A stretch of DNA of 64,000 bases from Proteles cristata cristata (Eukaryota > Chordata > Mammalia > Carnivora > Hyaenidae). Positions 41,623 to 54,112 of this stretch are shown here, in pieces. The translations under genes were made by a program, and so were the position numbers. How positions within the stretch are numbered: the stretch's first letter is position 1; the number at the start of each line of letters is the position of its first letter. Where the stretch lies: assembly GCA_017311185.1 (NCBI GenBank), contig JAESUZ010003499.1, forward strand, positions 248,001 through 312,000. The letters are read 5' to 3'. The notes beneath the pieces are model-generated. The model ran no database searches, was not told the DNA's origin, and saw nothing but the letters and a program-made list of their open reading frames with translations.

Positions 41623-41879
41623 AAATATAGACATTCATTAACAATAACATATCAGTACTGGGTAATTAATCGAGACAGAACCCTGTACTAAGGTTAGAAC
41701 TTTAACAGGGGAACCTGGCACACGGTACAAACTACAACCGTTATGTAAATCCAGACTATTCTAATTTTTTTTTTAATTTTAATTTCAATAGAAGAAATGA
41801 AAAAATAAAGTCAAGAAAAATCTCAGGAAATTAACACATCTTTCCATCAACCCAAAACTAAAGGATGAACCCAGGGGTC

Positions 41880-42365
41880 CGAATTTAACTGGGAGTCACA
41901 GCAACAGAGGGAAACGAGGGGGAAGAATTTATCAAAGGAAAGAACCATGAAAAACCCTCAGAGCTCAAGTGCCCAAGACTGCAAGGGCCCCCTAGTGCTC
42001 AAAATAACCGGCGTGAAAAGAACACAGAGCACGAGGTGACATTCCAGTATGATGAGGGACAAAGAGAGGAACCCCAAAGTTTATGAAAGCGCCCCACGTA
42101 CCAGGGAGGAGCCATCACAAGGCCGTGAAGACTCGCGAGAGACAATGACGTGCGTCTGCCCTTCTCAGCCACCTCGTCCCCTCCCCTCCTTGGAAAAGGA
42201 TTTTCAACCTAGAATCCAATACTGAGCTAACTGAATCAAATACAAGCACAGAAAAGGTCACTTTCTGATTCACATGAGAACTCAAAACGTATACCTTCTC
42301 AGAAAGCTGCAGAGGAATATACTCTAACAAGAGAGAGAGCAATCCAACACAGAGGCAAACGTCAT
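41880..42365 (+). mobile_element. Possible old L1 internal fragment
   Basis: TTTTCAACCTAGAATCCAAT with flanking A-rich text resembles an old L1 segment. Weak. Confidence 0.3.
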
Positions 42366-42869
42366 AGATGCTAATTCTCCCTTCCTCGTTCCTAAGGAAA
42401 AGTGATCCCGTCCTTCCCCAGCTGAGGGAGCTTCCACAGGGGGAGGGGCAGGCGTGGTCTAGGAGAAGCCTCCCCAGTTATCAGCAGATAACCCAGTTAA
42501 GTACCTGGTTCCCTCACTACAACACGGCACTGGACCAAGCAACTGGGAACCTGCCCCCCTCTGGACTTCCATATCCCTGAGGCAATAACGTCCTGGTGTT
42601 TAAGGCCGCTCGAGATGGTTACGGTTACCCGGGCTTCAAATTACCTGACTGGTACATACAAGGGATCCAGCACAGAGGGACAAGGTCCCAGAGTGACACG
42701 CGAAGGAAGCTGAAGCTGGCTGCTGCACGCCAGGCGAGCGGGGAGGGTTCCAGGCGGTAAACAGAGCTCACGGCGATCTAACGTATCTAGGCAATCTGAA
42801 AACAGCCTTCGCTGCATTTTATAGGAGCATTTGCAAAAAGGGGAAGGTACAAGGTTTAATGTCATTCAA

Positions 42870-43385
42870 CTCATCAATCACTGAATCTATTTTGGTGTGC
42901 TTTCTGTGTCCCACGTAAGGAATTCTGTTGTACTCGAAATCGTAAAGATATTCTCCTGTGTTTTCTTCTAGAAGCTTTACTGTCTCTCTCATCTTTCATG
43001 GTGAGCTCAGTAAACCTGGTTCTGGATATGATTTGAGGCAGAAGATTCATTTTCCCAGTACCTTTTTTGAAAAGGCCATCCTTTCCCCTTGTCATGTGAC
43101 ACCTCTGTCATAAACTACTTCTGTGAAGTCTATTTCAAGACCTCTCTTCTGTCAGCCTACTGTCTATCCGTCCAACAGCACTGTGCTGCCCTAATTACCG
43201 CAGCTTTCAGAAAGCCTTGACATCTGGCAGGGTAAGTCCTTCAACTTTGCTGTTGTTCAAGAATGCTTTATTCTTGGCCCTCTACATTTTCGTGTAAATT
43301 TCAGAATCAGTTTGTCAATTTCCAAACAAAACAACAACAATCAAAGAAAAGCCTGCTGGGATTTTGATCAAAATTACATGGAACC
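42870..43385 (-). mobile_element. L1 ORF2 fragment, antisense
   Basis: Plus strand reads the reverse of ORF2: AGTCCTTCAACTTTGCTGTT, CAGAATCAGTTTGTCAATTT and GCCTGCTGGGATTTTGATCA. Confidence 0.8.
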
Positions 43386-43399
43386 CAGAGTTCAAATCT

Positions 43400-43990
43400 G
43401 GGAGAACTGACCTCTTTACAAAACCAAGTGCCGGTGAGTATGCGCGGCAAGGACAGCTGCCAGTGGACGTGCCCGTTGGTAAGATCACCGGAAAACCGGC
43501 AGCCGTCCAGCAAAGCCACACGAATGGCGACCCTGCGACCCAACCTCTCCGTTTCTGGATACGTACCCAACAGATAAGTTCACACACATCCAGGGATATG
43601 CGTACGAAGGTTCATGGCAGCCTCACTGGGGAACAGCTCAACATGGAAAACTAATGGAAGCTAAGAGTCTATCACTAGAACAAATAAATATCATACCCAC
43701 ATAATGGAATGCAATGGGAATGAATACACTCGCACGCACAAACCACACTGATGAAACTCACAGATACCATGTTGAATGAAAGAAGCATATACAAAGAAGC
43801 AGCAGCACAGAGTGTCATTTCGGAAGCATCAGGGCAATCCATAATGAAAAGACTGACTGGCGCAAACCTATATGTGCAGAGTAACTTCAAAACGAAAAAA
43901 AAATCATTGAAAAAAATCATTGTAAGTAGAAAACACTGGGGGAAAAGAAAAATCTCTGCACCTTGGTGGATAAAACCCACTCAACTGAGA
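43400..43990 (+). mobile_element. L1 3'-end fragment
   Basis: AAGGTTCATGGCAGCCTCAC, ACATAATGGAATGCAATGGG and GTTGAATGAAAGAAGCATAT in L1 order. Confidence 0.75.
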
Positions 43991-43996
43991 GAGGAT

Positions 43997-44215
43997 AGGG
44001 GCGCCTGGGTGGCTGAGTTGATTTAAGCATCTGACTTCAGCTCAGGTCATGATCTCGAGGTTCGGGAGTTTGAGCCCTGCGTCGGGCTCTGTGCTGACAG
44101 CTCGGAGCCTGGAGCCTGCTTCAGATTCTGTATCTCCCTCTCTCTCTGCCCATCCCTTGCTCACACGGTCTCTCTCTGTCTCTCAAAAATAAACATAAAA
44201 AAAAAAAAAGGGAAA
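43997..44215 (+). mobile_element. CAN SINE
   Basis: Head GGGGCGCCTGGGTGGCTGAG through CTCAAAAATAAACATAAAA. Confidence 0.9.
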
Positions 44216-44282
44216 GAGAGAAGATAACAGATGGTCTGATTAAGGTACATCAGCCAACATGTTCAGAAAGGGACTACATTCA

Positions 44283-44398
44283 GGGCACCTGGCTGGCGGG
44301 GTGGGTGGAGCACCCAACTCTTGGTCTCTGGGTTCTAAGTTCAAGCCCACGTTGGGGGTAGAGACTACTAAAAAATAAAATCTTAAAAAAAAGAAAAG
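44283..44398 (+). mobile_element. Short ancient CAN SINE
   Basis: GGGCACCTGGCTGGCGGGGT, CCAACTCTTGGTCTCTGG and AAAAATAAAATCTTAAAA. Confidence 0.75.
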
Positions 44399-44399
44399 A

Positions 44400-45115
44400 A
44401 AAGAAAAGAAATGACTACATATGAAACTTTAAGGAAAAACCCAAATTCTGAAAAGCAAAACTCTGACCACAGTGCAATAAACCAAGACATAACGAAAGGA
44501 GAAGTAAAAAATAACCCTACCAATTGGAAAACTTAAAACTCTCTCTTAAAAAATTCTGAATCACAGAGAAATTCAAAACCATAGCTGCAGAATCCCTAGA
44601 AAAGCACAAATGGTGAAAAGAACACTACACTATCAAAACTTCTAAAACAAATTTATACTCAGAGGAAATTTAATAATCTAAAAACTTTAAATTTCTAACA
44701 GCAAAGAATGAAATGAAATTAAGCATCCCATTCTGGAAGTCAGAAAAAAGACACAATGGAATGCAAAAGAAAGCAGAAACCGGGGCGCTTGGGTGGCTCA
44801 GTTGGCTAAGCATCCAACTTCAGCTCAGGTCGTGATCTCGCGGTTCATGGGTTCAAGCCCCATGTCGGGCTCTGTGCTGACAGCTCAGAGCCTGGAGCCT
44901 GCTTCGGATTCTGTGTCTCCTCTCTCTCTGACCCTCCCCTGCTCATACTGTCTCTCTCTCTCTCTCAAAAATAAATAAAATATTTTTTTAAAAATCAGAA
45001 ACAATTAATGAAGAAAAATGAACCAAAAGTAATTTAATGAATTTAACTGAATATATAGAATAAAATGGAATTAAAAATAGCTCTGTGAATCAAGAAATAA
45101 AATAGATAAACCACT
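44400..45115 (+). mobile_element. L1 ORF2 fragment split by a SINE
   Basis: GACCACAGTGCAATAAACCA, CCAATTGGAAAACTTAAAA and CAGAGGAAATTTAATAATC follow the ORF2 order. A CAN SINE at 44780-44995 interrupts it; the right part holds AATGAAGAAAAATGAACC. Confidence 0.7.
44780..44995 (+). mobile_element. CAN SINE inserted in L1
   Basis: Head GGGGCGCTTGGGTGGCTCAG through CTCAAAAATAAATAAAAT. Confidence 0.9.
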
Positions 45116-45119
45116 GAAA

Positions 45120-45260
45120 GGTACCTGTACCTCATTTTATAGATAAGACACCAAGTCTGTGAGGTTAAAAGACTGGCACAAGGTCACTATCAACAAGTAA
45201 GGGCCTTGTAAAACCTGAGCCTAAACCCAGCTCAGTCTGACAGGTCCAAAGCGTGGACCC
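45120..45260 (-). repeat. MIR fragment
   Basis: Reverse MIR: CCTCATTTTATAGATAAGAC, GACTGGCACAAGGTCACT. Confidence 0.65.
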
Positions 45261-45439
45261 TCAGGGGGCACCAGGATAAAATGCCCACAGTAACCCCTGG
45301 CTCTCCCAGTGCTCCTGGGGCTGTGGTGAGTGTGAAGGTCAAGTGTGGCCTGGGGTGGGGTCTGAGCAGGCGACACCTCAGGTGAGGGACTCTAACAGAG
45401 TCCTGTAGCTCAAGGCTCCTCATTCCCAGGACTCTTTTT

Positions 45440-45664
45440 CTTTCTTTCTTTTTAAGTATTTATTCATTTCTTGAAAGAGAGAGAGACAGAAAGAGAGAGA
45501 GAGCGCAAGTGGGGCCAGAGAAAGAGGGAGACACAGAATCTAAAGCAGCGCCAGGCTCGGAGTGTCAGCACAGAGCCCAACACGGGACTCGAACTCAGAA
45601 ACCGCGAGATCATGACCTGAGCCAAAGTCAGATGTCTAACCGACTGAGCCCCCCAGGCGCCCCT
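45440..45664 (-). mobile_element. CAN SINE
   Basis: Reverse copy from AGTATTTATTCATTTCTTGA to TGAGCCCCCCAGGCGCCCCT. Confidence 0.9.
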
Positions 45665-46007
45665 ACACGGGGCTGTCTTGAGTCTCTAAGCCGCTGGATG
45701 GTTCCAGGGACCCTGTCATCACTCCTGAACAACTTAAACTCTGTCATGGCTCCTTTCTTCAGGGGTCGTGGGGCCAGTTGCTACACACCTGGCTCGCAGG
45801 CACACGAGCGGGGGCTGAAGCCTGCAGAGTTTGCCAGAAATCCGTTTGTAGTGTGCAGAGTCCCTGGCCAACCTCGCCTTTTGAATATACCAATAATTTA
45901 GCGAGGGGGGAAGAAAAGACAATTTCATTTTATAGCTGGAGATGGACATTTGGGATAGACAGGCCACACACAGGCCTCCCTCTCCAGGGTCAAAACTTAC
46001 CAAAGAC

Positions 46008-46212
46008 GAGGTACATGGTGGGGTCCAGTCGGCTGAGCATCTGACTCTTGATTTCGGCTCAGGCCCCAGTCTTAGAGCCCGTGAGATCCAGCACAGAGCC
46101 TGCTTGGGATTCTCACCTTCTCCCTCTGCCCCTCCCCGACGAACACTCTCTCAAGTGTGCGCGCACGCGCTCTCTCTCTCTCTCAAAATAAATTAACATT
46201 GGGAAAAAAAAA
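46008..46212 (+). mobile_element. CAN SINE, diverged head
   Basis: GTCCAGTCGGCTGAGCATCT, CTTGATTTCGGCTCAGG through CTCTCAAAATAAATTAACATT. Confidence 0.83.
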
Positions 46213-49200
46213 AACTTACCCCGGCAAACAAAAGAAATACATAAGACACAGACCTCTATTTCAGTTTCTCCTTCCTTTACTACGTCCAGGTTAACGGTGA
46301 ATGAGCAAGTGAGAAGTACTCTGCAAATGCCACGAAGATCTATGTTCTGTTTCATAAAATCTGATTTAGCAGAGAACAGAAACCGGAAACGGCATCTAGA
46401 CTGGAATGTTCTTTCTGACCGGATCTACAAAGCTTCCGAGGGCCCTTGACAGGTGAACAGGGACACGTGACTGAATCAGCTGGACTCCCGTGAACCGTCA
46501 GGGCCCGGACACCAGGAGCCCAGGGCGCTCGGATGAGGCTGGGCGAGGCCCTGGCCAGCAAAGGGCCAGCAACGCACGAGCTGCCCGGGCCGGGCCGAGC
46601 GCTCTCCACAAGCACGCGTCTGGTGACACCTGCGTGGGCTACCTTTCTAACCGGTCCGTGTTATTGCCACACACGCAGTACAGCAAACGCCAATCATAAG
46701 ACCAGTCAACCCACGCAAAAGGGAACCGCCATTAACTCGGTAGATACCCTCCGTACTGCTTTTTCTCAGCCCGCGGTCCTCGAGTTTTACGCCACCAATG
46801 TGGGAAGTCACCATACCGTGCTGCACTTAGCGCGGTGTGGTCCACACGGACGGGTCTCCCTTATCCGTGTGAACGCCTAACAGTATCTCACTGAGTAGCT
46901 GTGCCCCCCCACCCCCCGCCCTGCAGACAGGTACTTAAACTGCTCCCAGCTGCGTGCTGTCACCGATCCCGCGACAGCGAGCGTCGCTGTCCACACCCCT
47001 ATGCACGCTCAGCCAACACCTGGGGGCATCTGCCGTTTCCGCGAAGCGTACTCCCGGTTTGTGCCCAAGGACCTGAACTCAGGCGGCAGGGGGGTTGCAA
47101 CCCCGCCCCAGGCTGCCTCCCCAGGAGGCAGGGGCGCCCCGAGGGATGCGGAACGCACCCCGCTGAAACAACTAAACGCAGGCCCCGCCTTGCAGCCCTC
47201 CTCCAACGGGGCCTCTCGCGGCTGCACCCTGAGGAGGCAGGAGAGAGGCAACAGTGGCCTCCTGACAAGCCCCAAAGGAGACTCCCTGGCGACAAGCCAA
47301 TGCCACCCGGAGGCGACGCGCCCTTTAATCAGGCTAGGACATACTTCACCAGGCTGCCTCCATCAATCACTGTCCCGACTGCACAGAGGGCCCCGCTCAC
47401 CACCGCGGAGGCCAGTATCCTAACCACCGCCCCCACGTGGAGGCCACAGGTGAAGGACAGGCTCTGTGCTGCGCTGTGTCACTCAGCAACTCACGGCGCC
47501 CCAGAGCAGAGCCGCCTACGCTAGGGGGTTCGCTTCCGCAGAGATGGGTCATCAACAACTCAGCCCCTGCAAATCCACCTTTTCTTTGACGAAAATAAAT
47601 TAACAAACCCAAATACGCTGAAGGCGGGGGGGGGACCGGGGGGGAGTGCTGAAAGGGCTCCGTTGGTTGAAATGATCTCCAACAAAGCCCAGAGCACTGG
47701 AGCCCCAGAGCCCACAGGCTATTTATTCCCCAAGCCTCAGACGCCACAGGAAACCCAGGACGGTGACAGCCACCTGGGCAGGACCAGGTCTGAAGTAACA
47801 CAAAGGAGGCGCCCAAAAATCAAGGCCAAGCCCCCCAGGGTCAAGAGGGACAGCATGTGCGCTCACTGCCGACAGGCCAACTCCACTCACTTGTGACTTG
47901 TCACGAGGGTGATGAGGGTGATGCAGGCGTCACCCCCGCGGATGGAACTCTATTCTCCCGACCCCCGGCGCCCTCCCCATCGGAGCGTGCAGCCCACCTT
48001 ACCCCCCACTCCCCGTGTCAACACCGAGTCACACAGCCGCAGCACCTCCACAGGCCCCTCGCTGGCTCAGTCTCCTCTGCCACCGCCCAGCAGGGCCAGC
48101 ACGGCCACACAACTCCTCCAGGGGCAGAGAACTACAGAGGCCTTTTTTTTTTTTTAATTCCTTAAGAGAACAAGAAAGGCCCCCCGTAATACTGTGCACT
48201 ATATGTATTAAATACACAACATAGGAAACATTATACAAATGTGTAACATACACAATTACGTATTTAACACACACATGAAACATACAACATATACGGAAAC
48301 CATACATAAAATATCCTTCAACTCTGTTTACATTCAGCTGCACCTATAAGCATTTATTACCTCCTATTCTCTGGCGGTCACTTCTGATTTGGAAGTCCTG
48401 TTCGCACCACATTCCCATTAGTGGAAAACAAAATCACTCTCCAGGCAGCACTCGTCCCTTGGTCTGAAAAAGCGACAGCGGTCTAGGGCAACAGCACCCT
48501 GAACGCACCCCATCTCATGTGCCGCCGCAACAGTGGGCAGGAAGAAGTGACTCATTTCCTACTTCGGGCACTTCTAGAGCATTTGGGCATTTTTATAACA
48601 AGCCCGTGTCGTTACTCACACAGTGTTTTCAGGGTAAACTGAGCAACACAGAACCAAGCCCTCGCGCAGTCTTCACGCAGTCTCCACGCCGAGTGGGTGC
48701 CGCGGTCACAGCAACACCGTACGACGGGCTCCGTCCCCATCTGGCAGGAGACGGAGGCTCGTCCTGCGGTGGCACGCAGATGGAAATGACGGAAACGAAC
48801 GCCCACGGCTGCCTGATGCCGAGAAGGGTCGTCGCCCGGTAAACCACAGGGCCACCCTGGCACCCGTGGGCTGCCTGAGCGCACCCAGCTCCACCCCTCG
48901 CAGATCATTCACCTGAAACAGCACGGGGCGCCAGCGAGCGACCAGATGCCCCGGTTCGGCGGCATTTACCTTGAACAAAGACCAGCGGTGCAGAAAGTGG
49001 TCCGATGCACCTGCCCCTCGGGAGGCCCTTGCTTAAGGGGTCTGCGCTTCTGGAGCTGAAGACAGGGGCTATCTGACCTGGGTCGAAGTCTTCTGCAGGC
49101 AGCACAGGACTTCGCACGCTAATACAAACAGCACCATCGAATAAACAAACGAGTCCCAAGTGTATATGCCTGCCTGCTCCAAACCCCCAGGCCCTTGGCT

Positions 49201-49214
49201 AGAGCTGTATCCCA

Positions 49215-49415
49215 GGAACCATTAATAGCTACTGTTTACTGAGAACCGGTACCTTCTTGACACTTTGCTATATGACCCGCTGAACCCCTCCCCCTCCCCC
49301 TCCCAGGAGGACGGCATTCCCACCCCCATTTTGCAGACATGAACAGAGCCTCCAAAAGATGAAATAACCCTACACCACCCAGCTCACGAGTGGATGAACC
49401 TGGATTTGAAGCCGG
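49215..49415 (-). repeat. MIR fragment
   Basis: Reverse MIR: CCCACCCCCATTTTGCAGAC and GAACCTGGATTTGAAGCC. Confidence 0.65.
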
Positions 49416-50122
49416 CGGACCTCAAAGCTGGGGGGCTCTCATCAGGAAAAGGAGCAGAGGAGGGGCAAGGCGTTCCCAAATCCGCCCCGGACTTCCCCCA
49501 GGGCAAGCTAACAGTAACAGCCCCCAGGGGCAGGAGCGGTATAATCCCGCAGCGCACCTCCCCTGGGGCCGCTGTCGCCACAGCACAAGTCCCTCCCAAC
49601 CTGATGAAACACCAGCCAGGCACTTCCAGGGCCTTCCTGTCTGCAGTCACTTGGCCCAGGAGGTGTGAACTCCTGGAATAGCTAGAAGGGAAGAAAGACG
49701 GGGGTCGTGAGGTCAAGGGGCTGAGCTGATCTGCAGGAGAGCCACGATCAAGAAATGCAACAGAGAGCTGGCCTCCGAGTAGGTGCCACACAGTAAGAAA
49801 CATTAGCAGCAGCAAAACCACCAAGGGCTGTGAAACAGGAGCCTCAGAAATCTCCCGAGAGGCTAGGCTGCAGTGTGCAAAGGCTGGAGGAAAACCTCTA
49901 TGTCAAGCAGCTACCTATGCCTCTCTCTCCACGACCTCCTGGTCCCCACCCTGACCTTCCCCCAGTGACACGCCCGGGGCGAGACCCCGCCCGCCCCGGG
50001 AGAGGGCAGGGAATGCGGATTCCATAACGAAGAAACCTAAGGTTGACCCTGACTACCAGAGCAAGTCCAAAACAGTGACTGCTTCTGACCTGGGAAACAT
50101 GCTCATCCAAAATGACGAACGA

Positions 50123-50330
50123 AGGGGCGCCTGGGTGGCTCCGTCGGTTAAGTAGCCGACTTCGGCTCAGGTCATGATCTCAAGGTTCGTGGGTTTGAGC
50201 CCCGCCTCGGGCCCTGTGCTGACAGCTCAGAGCTTGGAGCCTGCTTGGGATTCTGTCTTCCTCTCTCTCTGTCCCTCCCCTGCTCGTGCCTGGTCTCCCT
50301 CAAAAATAAACATTAAAAAAAAAAAAAAGA
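50123..50330 (+). mobile_element. CAN SINE
   Basis: Head GGGGCGCCTGGGTGGCTCCG through CTCAAAAATAAACATT and A13. Confidence 0.9.
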
Positions 50331-50449
50331 ATGGAAACTGCAGTACAAGAGAAAAAAACAGCAGGATCTTTGTTTGTTTGTTTTTGAGAGCCTACCTACA
50401 AAGGGCCCGATTTGTACATGCATTAAGGGTCTGGGATGATATAAAGAGG

Positions 50450-50615
50450 CACTTGGGGAGGGGGCTCAGTTAAGCAGCCGGCTCTTGGTTTCAGATCATG
50501 ATCTTGGGCTGATAGTACAGAGCCTGCTTGGAATTCTCCAAGCACGCGTGCGCCCTCTTTCTCTGCCCTTCCCCCCACTCTCCCAAAATAAATAAATAAA
50601 CTTAAAAAAAAAAAG
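50450..50615 (+). mobile_element. CAN SINE, internally deleted
   Basis: GGGGGCTCAGTTAAGCAGCC, then TTGGGCTGATAGTACAGAGC (the B-box part is missing) and AAAATAAATAAATAAACTT. Confidence 0.78.
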
Positions 50616-51339
50616 TCTGGGAGGATAAACACAGCGAGCTGTAAACAGTAGCTACTGCCTGGAAAGCTAGAGGAGAGAGCTTTCATTTTCCCGCATACGC
50701 TTGCTTTTTCTTGTTTTTTAGCGAGCGTGTATACTTCGTAATTAATTTTCTATCGGGGGCAAAAAAAAAACCTCCACTTTACGCCTTAGGACAACGTTTC
50801 CACTGTTCCCAGCTATTTCTGAACACTCGGCCCATTCACTCCCCAGGCAGGTCGGCCGGGCGGCAGGGACAAGCGTCCCTCCCAGACAGGCCTGTGTTTC
50901 TGGAGCGCCCGGAACAGAGCAGTTCTTTAAGCTCTGAACTGTATGTAAACAACACCTGCCGAAAAAAGGGGGAAAAGCACTGGAAGACACAAAGGGGCCG
51001 TGGAAAGAGCGGGAAAAAGCTGGAAAGAGCGGGAAAGAGTGCCGGGGATGACCTCTTTTTCCCAGCTGGTCCTGCAGCCACGCACCCCGTCATTCTACAC
51101 AAAGAGACGATCTCGAAGCCGGGTGGGAGAGTCAACTGGAGCTGTCGGAGTCCTGTCTGCCCCACCCCCACCCCCAGGGCTGGCCACCGGCCACCACCGC
51201 AGGCCACTCGCCTCACAGGTTCCCGGCCTACAAGTTTTCTACTGTGGCTCCCACAGTTCTGATTTCAACTTAGAAAAAACACATTTTGAATACTCTAGGG
51301 GGCTTGGCATACTGTTTTCAACAGGTGCTTAGTTCTGTT

Positions 51340-51419
51340 TAAGATTTTTTTTTTAAAGCAATCTCTACGCCCAACATGGAGCTCACGCTCACAGCCCTGA
51401 GATCAAGAATCACATGCTC
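51340..51419 (-). mobile_element. Short ancient CAN SINE, interrupted by younger SINEs
   Basis: Reverse older type: CCCAACATGGAGCTCACGCT, CCCTGAGATCAAGAATCAC. It resumes at 51892 with TACTGTCCAACAGG after two nested insertions. Confidence 0.8.
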
Positions 51420-51632
51420 CTGGCGTCTGGGCGTCTCAATCGGTTAAGCGTCCCACCTCGGCTTGGGTCTGATCTCACCATTTGTATGTTCGAGCCCCGC
51501 GTCAGGCTCTGTGCGGACAGCTCAGAGCCCAGAGCCTGCTTCGGATTCTGTGTCTCCCTCTCTGACCTTCCCCCACTCGCACTCTGTGTGTGTGTATGTC
51601 TGTGTGCCTCTCTCTCAAAAATAAACATTAAA
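51420..51632 (+). mobile_element. CAN SINE inserted in an older SINE
   Basis: Head CTGGCGTCTGGGCGTCTCAA through CTCAAAAATAAACATTAAA. Together with the next element it is flanked by AATCACATGCTC (51408-51419 and 51880-51891). Confidence 0.88.
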
Positions 51633-51879
51633 GGGGCACCTGGGTGGCTTAGTCGGTTAAGCATCCGACTTTTGCTTAGGTCATGATCTCGCGGTTCGTG
51701 GGTTCGAGCCCCGCGTCGGGCTCTGTGCTGACTACTGGCTCAGAGCCTGGAGCCTGTTTCAGTCTGTGACTCCCTCTCTCTCTGACCCTCCCCTGCTCAC
51801 GCTGTCTCTCTCTATCCTAGAAATTTAAAAAAAAAAAAAACATTAAAAAAAAAAAACATTAAAAAAAATTTTTTTTTTA
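51633..51879 (+). mobile_element. CAN SINE, second feline subfamily, inserted in the previous tail
   Basis: GGTGGCTTAGTCGG, TTTTGCTTAGG, TTTCAGTCTGTGACTCCC and CCTAGAAATTTAAAA, then AACATTAAAA repeats. Confidence 0.9.
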
Positions 51880-52169
51880 AATCACATGCTCTACTGTCCA
51901 ACAGGTGCTGATTTCGAGCCTGGTATAGTTTCCAGAAGGTCTTCCTCGACCCCCCCCCCCAGGCGGGGATGGCCTTGACACCCACGAGCCCCATCTGCAG
52001 CTCCACCACTGCACCTGTCCCTCTCCCTGTGTCAGACAGAGAGCCCAGCAAGCAACAGGAAAGCAACAGGATGCTGCTTCCTGGCCCACACGACCTCACT
52101 CACCCCACGGCGGAAAACATACCAATTTGCTCAATAAAGAGCAAAACGGCATTCAGAAGGTGTCATCAC

Positions 52170-52545
52170 CGCATTCAGAAGGTGTCACCACCAACAGATG
52201 AAGGGATAAACAAAATGCGATACATAAACAGACTGTGGAATATTACCCAGCCATAAAGAGGAATGGAGCTCTAACACCTGCCACAGCATGGATGATCCTT
52301 AGAAGCATCAAGTCCGACACAAAGGGGCCAACACTGAATGGATTCCACTCAGAGGGACACAGAGCAGACGGTGGCGGCCAGGGGCTGAGGGATGGGGAGC
52401 GAGGGGTCCGCATTTAACGGGCACAGAGTTTCAGTTTGGGAAGGTGACGCCTTTCCGGAGAGGGATGGCGGTTGGCAGTTACACGACACTGTAAACGTAC
52501 TTGACGCCACTGAGCAGTAACTTACACGTGGCTAAAATGACAAAT
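52170..52545 (+). mobile_element. L1 3'-end fragment
   Basis: GTGGAATATTACCCAGCCAT, GCATGGATGATCCTTAGAAG and GACACTGTAAACGTACTTG in L1 order. Confidence 0.75.
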
Positions 52546-52979
52546 CTTAGGAACATTTCACAATAATTGTTTGACAAAGATGTATTTAAAATTGTGAAAA
52601 GAACTACGAAGAACAGCAACGGAGGATAGGAAACACTCAAGGGAGGGGATGACAAAATCAGGCTGAGAAGCCCCCAGAGGCCTCTTTAAGGAGGGGTTCA
52701 CTTCCTCCCCACTGGACCACAAGCTCCCAACGAACACAAACATGGCATCCACATCCCTGGGTCCCCAGGGCAGTAAATGTTTAAGTCAAGACACTTGTTC
52801 AGATTCAACCCAGTAGATGGTGGCCCAGGAAGGAAGACACCTGGGGAATCAAAAGTGACCAGGGCTAAAGAAGAAAACGGAACTGAAGAAGGAGCCTGCA
52901 TCCTCTCTGACCAGGAAATGCCACTTACGGGAAATCATCAGCAGCGTACCCCAAGGTTTACATGCAAGGATGTGCCCTA

Positions 52980-53095
52980 AAATTGTGTGTACATGAAGGA
53001 AAAATGGGTAACCACCACTTAAATGTCTAATGATAGTTAAATAAATCATGGCAAACCCTATACAAAGCAATTACGCAACTACACAATTACTCAAA
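52980..53095 (+). mobile_element. L1 3'-end fragment, short
   Basis: ACCACTTAAATGTCTAATGA and GTTAAATAAATCATGGCAAA match an L1 3' pattern. Confidence 0.55.
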
Positions 53096-53103
53096 TACAT
53101 TTT

Positions 53104-53205
53104 CTGGGGGCCCAGTTGGCTTAGTCAGTGAAGCGCGCGACTCTTGATCTCAGGGTTGTGAGTTCAAGCCCCATGTCGGGCGTAGAGCTTACTCAAAAAA
53201 ATAAA
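53104..53205 (+). mobile_element. Short ancient CAN SINE
   Basis: GGCTTAGTCAGTGAAGCGCG, CTCTTGATCTCAGGGTTG and GGCGTAGAGCTTACTC. Confidence 0.75.
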
Positions 53206-53207
53206 GC

Positions 53208-53402
53208 AGAGGCGCCCGGGTGGCTCAGTCAGTTAAGCGTCTCACTCTTGATTTCAGCTCAGGTCATGATCTCACGGTCTGTGAGAGCCCCCAGGCTCTG
53301 TGCTGACAGTGTGGAGACTGCTTGAGAGTCTCTCCCTCTTTCTCTGTTCCTCCCCTACTGTGCGCACACTCGCTCTCTTTCAAAATAAATAAACTTTAGA
53401 AA
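53208..53402 (+). mobile_element. CAN SINE
   Basis: Head GAGGCGCCCGGGTGGCTCAG through CTTTCAAAATAAATAAACTTT. Confidence 0.88.
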
Positions 53403-53489
53403 ACTAAAAAACGAAATGAAACAAAATAGAATAAAAATGTTTCCAATACCTTAAGAAAATATGCTCTAACATTAAGAACTACAAACCGT

Positions 53490-53672
53490 GGGGGCGCCTG
53501 GGTGGCTCAGTCGGTTGGGCATCTGACTTCGGCTCTGGTCATGATCTTCTGGTTCGTGAGTTCGAACCCCACGCTGGGCTCACTGCTCTCAGCGCAGAGC
53601 TTCTGTCCCCCTCTCAGCCTCTCCCCCACTTGTGCTCTTTCAAAAATAAATAAAACACTTAAAAAAAAATCT
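53490..53672 (+). mobile_element. CAN SINE, shortened
   Basis: Head GGGGGCGCCTGGGTGGCTCA through CTTTCAAAAATAAATAAAAC and A9. Confidence 0.87.
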
Positions 53673-54112
53673 ATAAACTGTGACCTGTGTATACAGTATT
53701 TTTCTAACTTTGAAAAAACATATACATAAGCCAAGGAAAGAAATACACCAGCCTCTTCTGTAGTTCTCTGCATACGGTGAGCTCATAGGTGATCTCTTAT
53801 CTTTTAATCTTTACTCTTTTCCTTTTTTTTTTTTCCAGTAAAAATGGTATTTTTATGAATTGGGAAGAAATGTACTTCAAGGGCCTCGCACGATGCCTGA
53901 CAAAGAGTACACGCTCAAGTTGTATCTGCTACATGACCGTGACTTTTAAAGGCGTACATACTGCTTTCACAATACCACGGAAAGGAAGGAAAAAGGCTGA
54001 GGGTTCTCTTGGGGAGGAGAAAGGATCCAGAGCCCCAGCTGCAGAGGTGGGAGCAGAAGAAAGTGGTCTCAGAACGCACAGAAGGGTCGCCAGCAACCTG
54101 AGACAGACCTCA

